This document shows positions 63,422-64,000 of a stretch of 64,000 nucleotides of DNA, one piece after another. Under the pieces are notes generated by a model. The model was given only the letters and a program-made list of their open reading frames with translations, ran no database searches and was not told the origin of the DNA. Position 1 is the stretch's first letter. Every line of letters starts with the position of its first letter. Source of the DNA: Pseudoalteromonas sp. EB27 (GTDB lineage Bacteria > Pseudomonadota > Gammaproteobacteria > Enterobacterales > Alteromonadaceae); contig NZ_MTQD01000015.1 in NCBI RefSeq assembly GCF_001974875.1, positions 62,001-126,000 on the forward strand. Direction: 5' to 3'. A program made the translations under genes and the position numbers.

Positions 63422-64000
63422 ATGCTGGGCAAGTTAAAGTGCCTCTTATTTACTATATGCTGTGTACTAATAGCTCCTGGTTATGCCCAAAATACTGACT
63501 CTTTATTTGAGCAATTCAAAAACGAAGTGCAGTGGGAGCCTAAATTACAATTAGCAAACATGCTACTTACTAATAAAGATGCCTCCAAAAAAGAGCAGGT
63601 CGCTGTTTATTCGGCATTGGGTAATAGTGCGTTATCGGCTGATAATTTTAAAGAATCTTTACACTATTTTAAATTACTAGAACAACATACTTCAGATACA
63701 TTCTTTCCTGATGAGCACTTTCGTGCAATTAAAATGCAAGGTGTGGTGCTCTTCTATCAAGGTTTATTTCAAAAAGCCATTATTGAATACAGCCGCACTC
63801 TAGTATTAGCTGAAAAAAATGAGCAATTACTTGAACAAGCAAATTTACTAAATAATATTGGCTTGGCCTATTTTAATATGAACAAGTTAGGCGATACTCT
63901 AGAGTTTTATTTAAAAGCAAAAGCTATTTACGAAGCGCACGGCAGTGAACAAGATCAAACCGATATACTACTTAATATAGCTGGCGTTTATATACGCTTA
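63422..64000 (+). CDS. Exported TPR protein, 3' end outside the window
   Basis: Frame from the ATG at 63422 is open to the right edge (193 codons). A Sec signal peptide (about 1-22, ending PGYA-QNT) is followed by TPR-like helical repeats: ALGNSALSADNFKESLHYFKLL, VVLFYQGLFQKAIIEYSRTL and NNIGLAYFNMNKLGDTLEFYLKA. In this bacterial group, such N-termini often precede a membrane helix and a GGDEF or histidine kinase domain, but the C-terminus is not visible, so this is only a possibility. AGGA lies eight bases before the ATG. Confidence 0.75.
   Translation, partial: MLGKLKCLLFTICCVLIAPGYAQNTDSLFEQFKNEVQWEPKLQLANMLLTNKDASKKEQVAVYSALGNSALSADNFKESLHYFKLLEQHTSDTFFPDEHFRAIKMQGVVLFYQGLFQKAIIEYSRTLVLAEKNEQLLEQANLLNNIGLAYFNMNKLGDTLEFYLKAKAIYEAHGSEQDQTDILLNIAGVYIRL

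Noticed and set aside
1..64000. tRNA, rRNA, CRISPR array, prophage or toxin-antitoxin locus
   Set aside because: No cloverleaf, rRNA-like segment, regularly spaced repeats, phage genes or toxin-antitoxin pair was recognised by eye; a tRNA or Rfam scan would settle small RNA genes.

Overview
The window reads as a chromosomal segment of a marine gammaproteobacterium of the Alteromonadales, most likely Pseudoalteromonas. The basis is the AT-rich, densely packed genome, the gene orders (cyaY-lptM-lysA-dapF-DUF484-xerC-yigB; hemC-hemDX-hemY; ubiD-fre), and a large set of exported peptidases, TonB-dependent uptake and hybrid histidine kinases. The genus is an inference from protein resemblance and gene order, because no search could be run. 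No rRNA, tRNA, CRISPR array, prophage or insertion sequence was seen, and no gene-free stretch exceeds 300 bases.

Layout. 1-1.6 kb: end of an RND efflux pump. 1.6-8.1 kb: cytochrome c', a kexin-like S8 protease followed by a putative external chaperone, a DUF2721 membrane protein and a lipoprotein oligopeptidase B. 8.2-12 kb: a minus-strand group of two Spondin_N proteins followed by an OmpR-type regulator and its kinase. Four phased heptamers upstream look like a regulator binding site. 12-16.5 kb: small membrane proteins, folM-folE-folX (tetrahydromonapterin), nadE and yceH, with two copies of a short palindromic repeat family. 16.5-21.7 kb: a large CHASE hybrid kinase and ycaO. 21.8-27 kb: penicillin-acylase-type hydrolase, metallo-beta-lactamase-fold enzyme, a GNAT-nitrilase fusion and a Gdx/SugE-type exporter. 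27-34 kb: DMT transporter, MAPEG protein, a BlaI/M56 pair with two operator boxes, RluF-like synthase, small proteins and a retropepsin-like protease.

33.4-44.1 kb is conserved core: yigB, xerC, DUF484, dapF, lysA and lptM on the minus strand; cyaY, an esterase, DUF2914, hemC, a fused hemD-hemX and hemY on the plus strand. 44.1-53 kb: MASE1/CHASE hybrid kinase, adenosine deaminase, CBS protein, fre, ubiD and a chemotaxis receptor. 53-64 kb: MliC-type lysozyme inhibitor, DUF808, a second S9 peptidase with unusual codon use, a zinc-ribbon/Sel1 protein behind a strong hairpin, M28 aminopeptidase, a TonB-dependent siderophore receptor with a Fur-box-like site, dbpA, a DnaJ-related protein and a TPR protein cut by the window edge.

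The overall picture is a peptide- and protein-degrading marine heterotroph. No wholly new multi-gene defence system is evident. The best candidates for undescribed biology are the Spondin_N/two-component module with its phased repeats, the GNAT-nitrilase/Gdx pair, the BlaI/M56-TonB pair, and the hairpin that sequesters a ribosome binding site at 57.4 kb.
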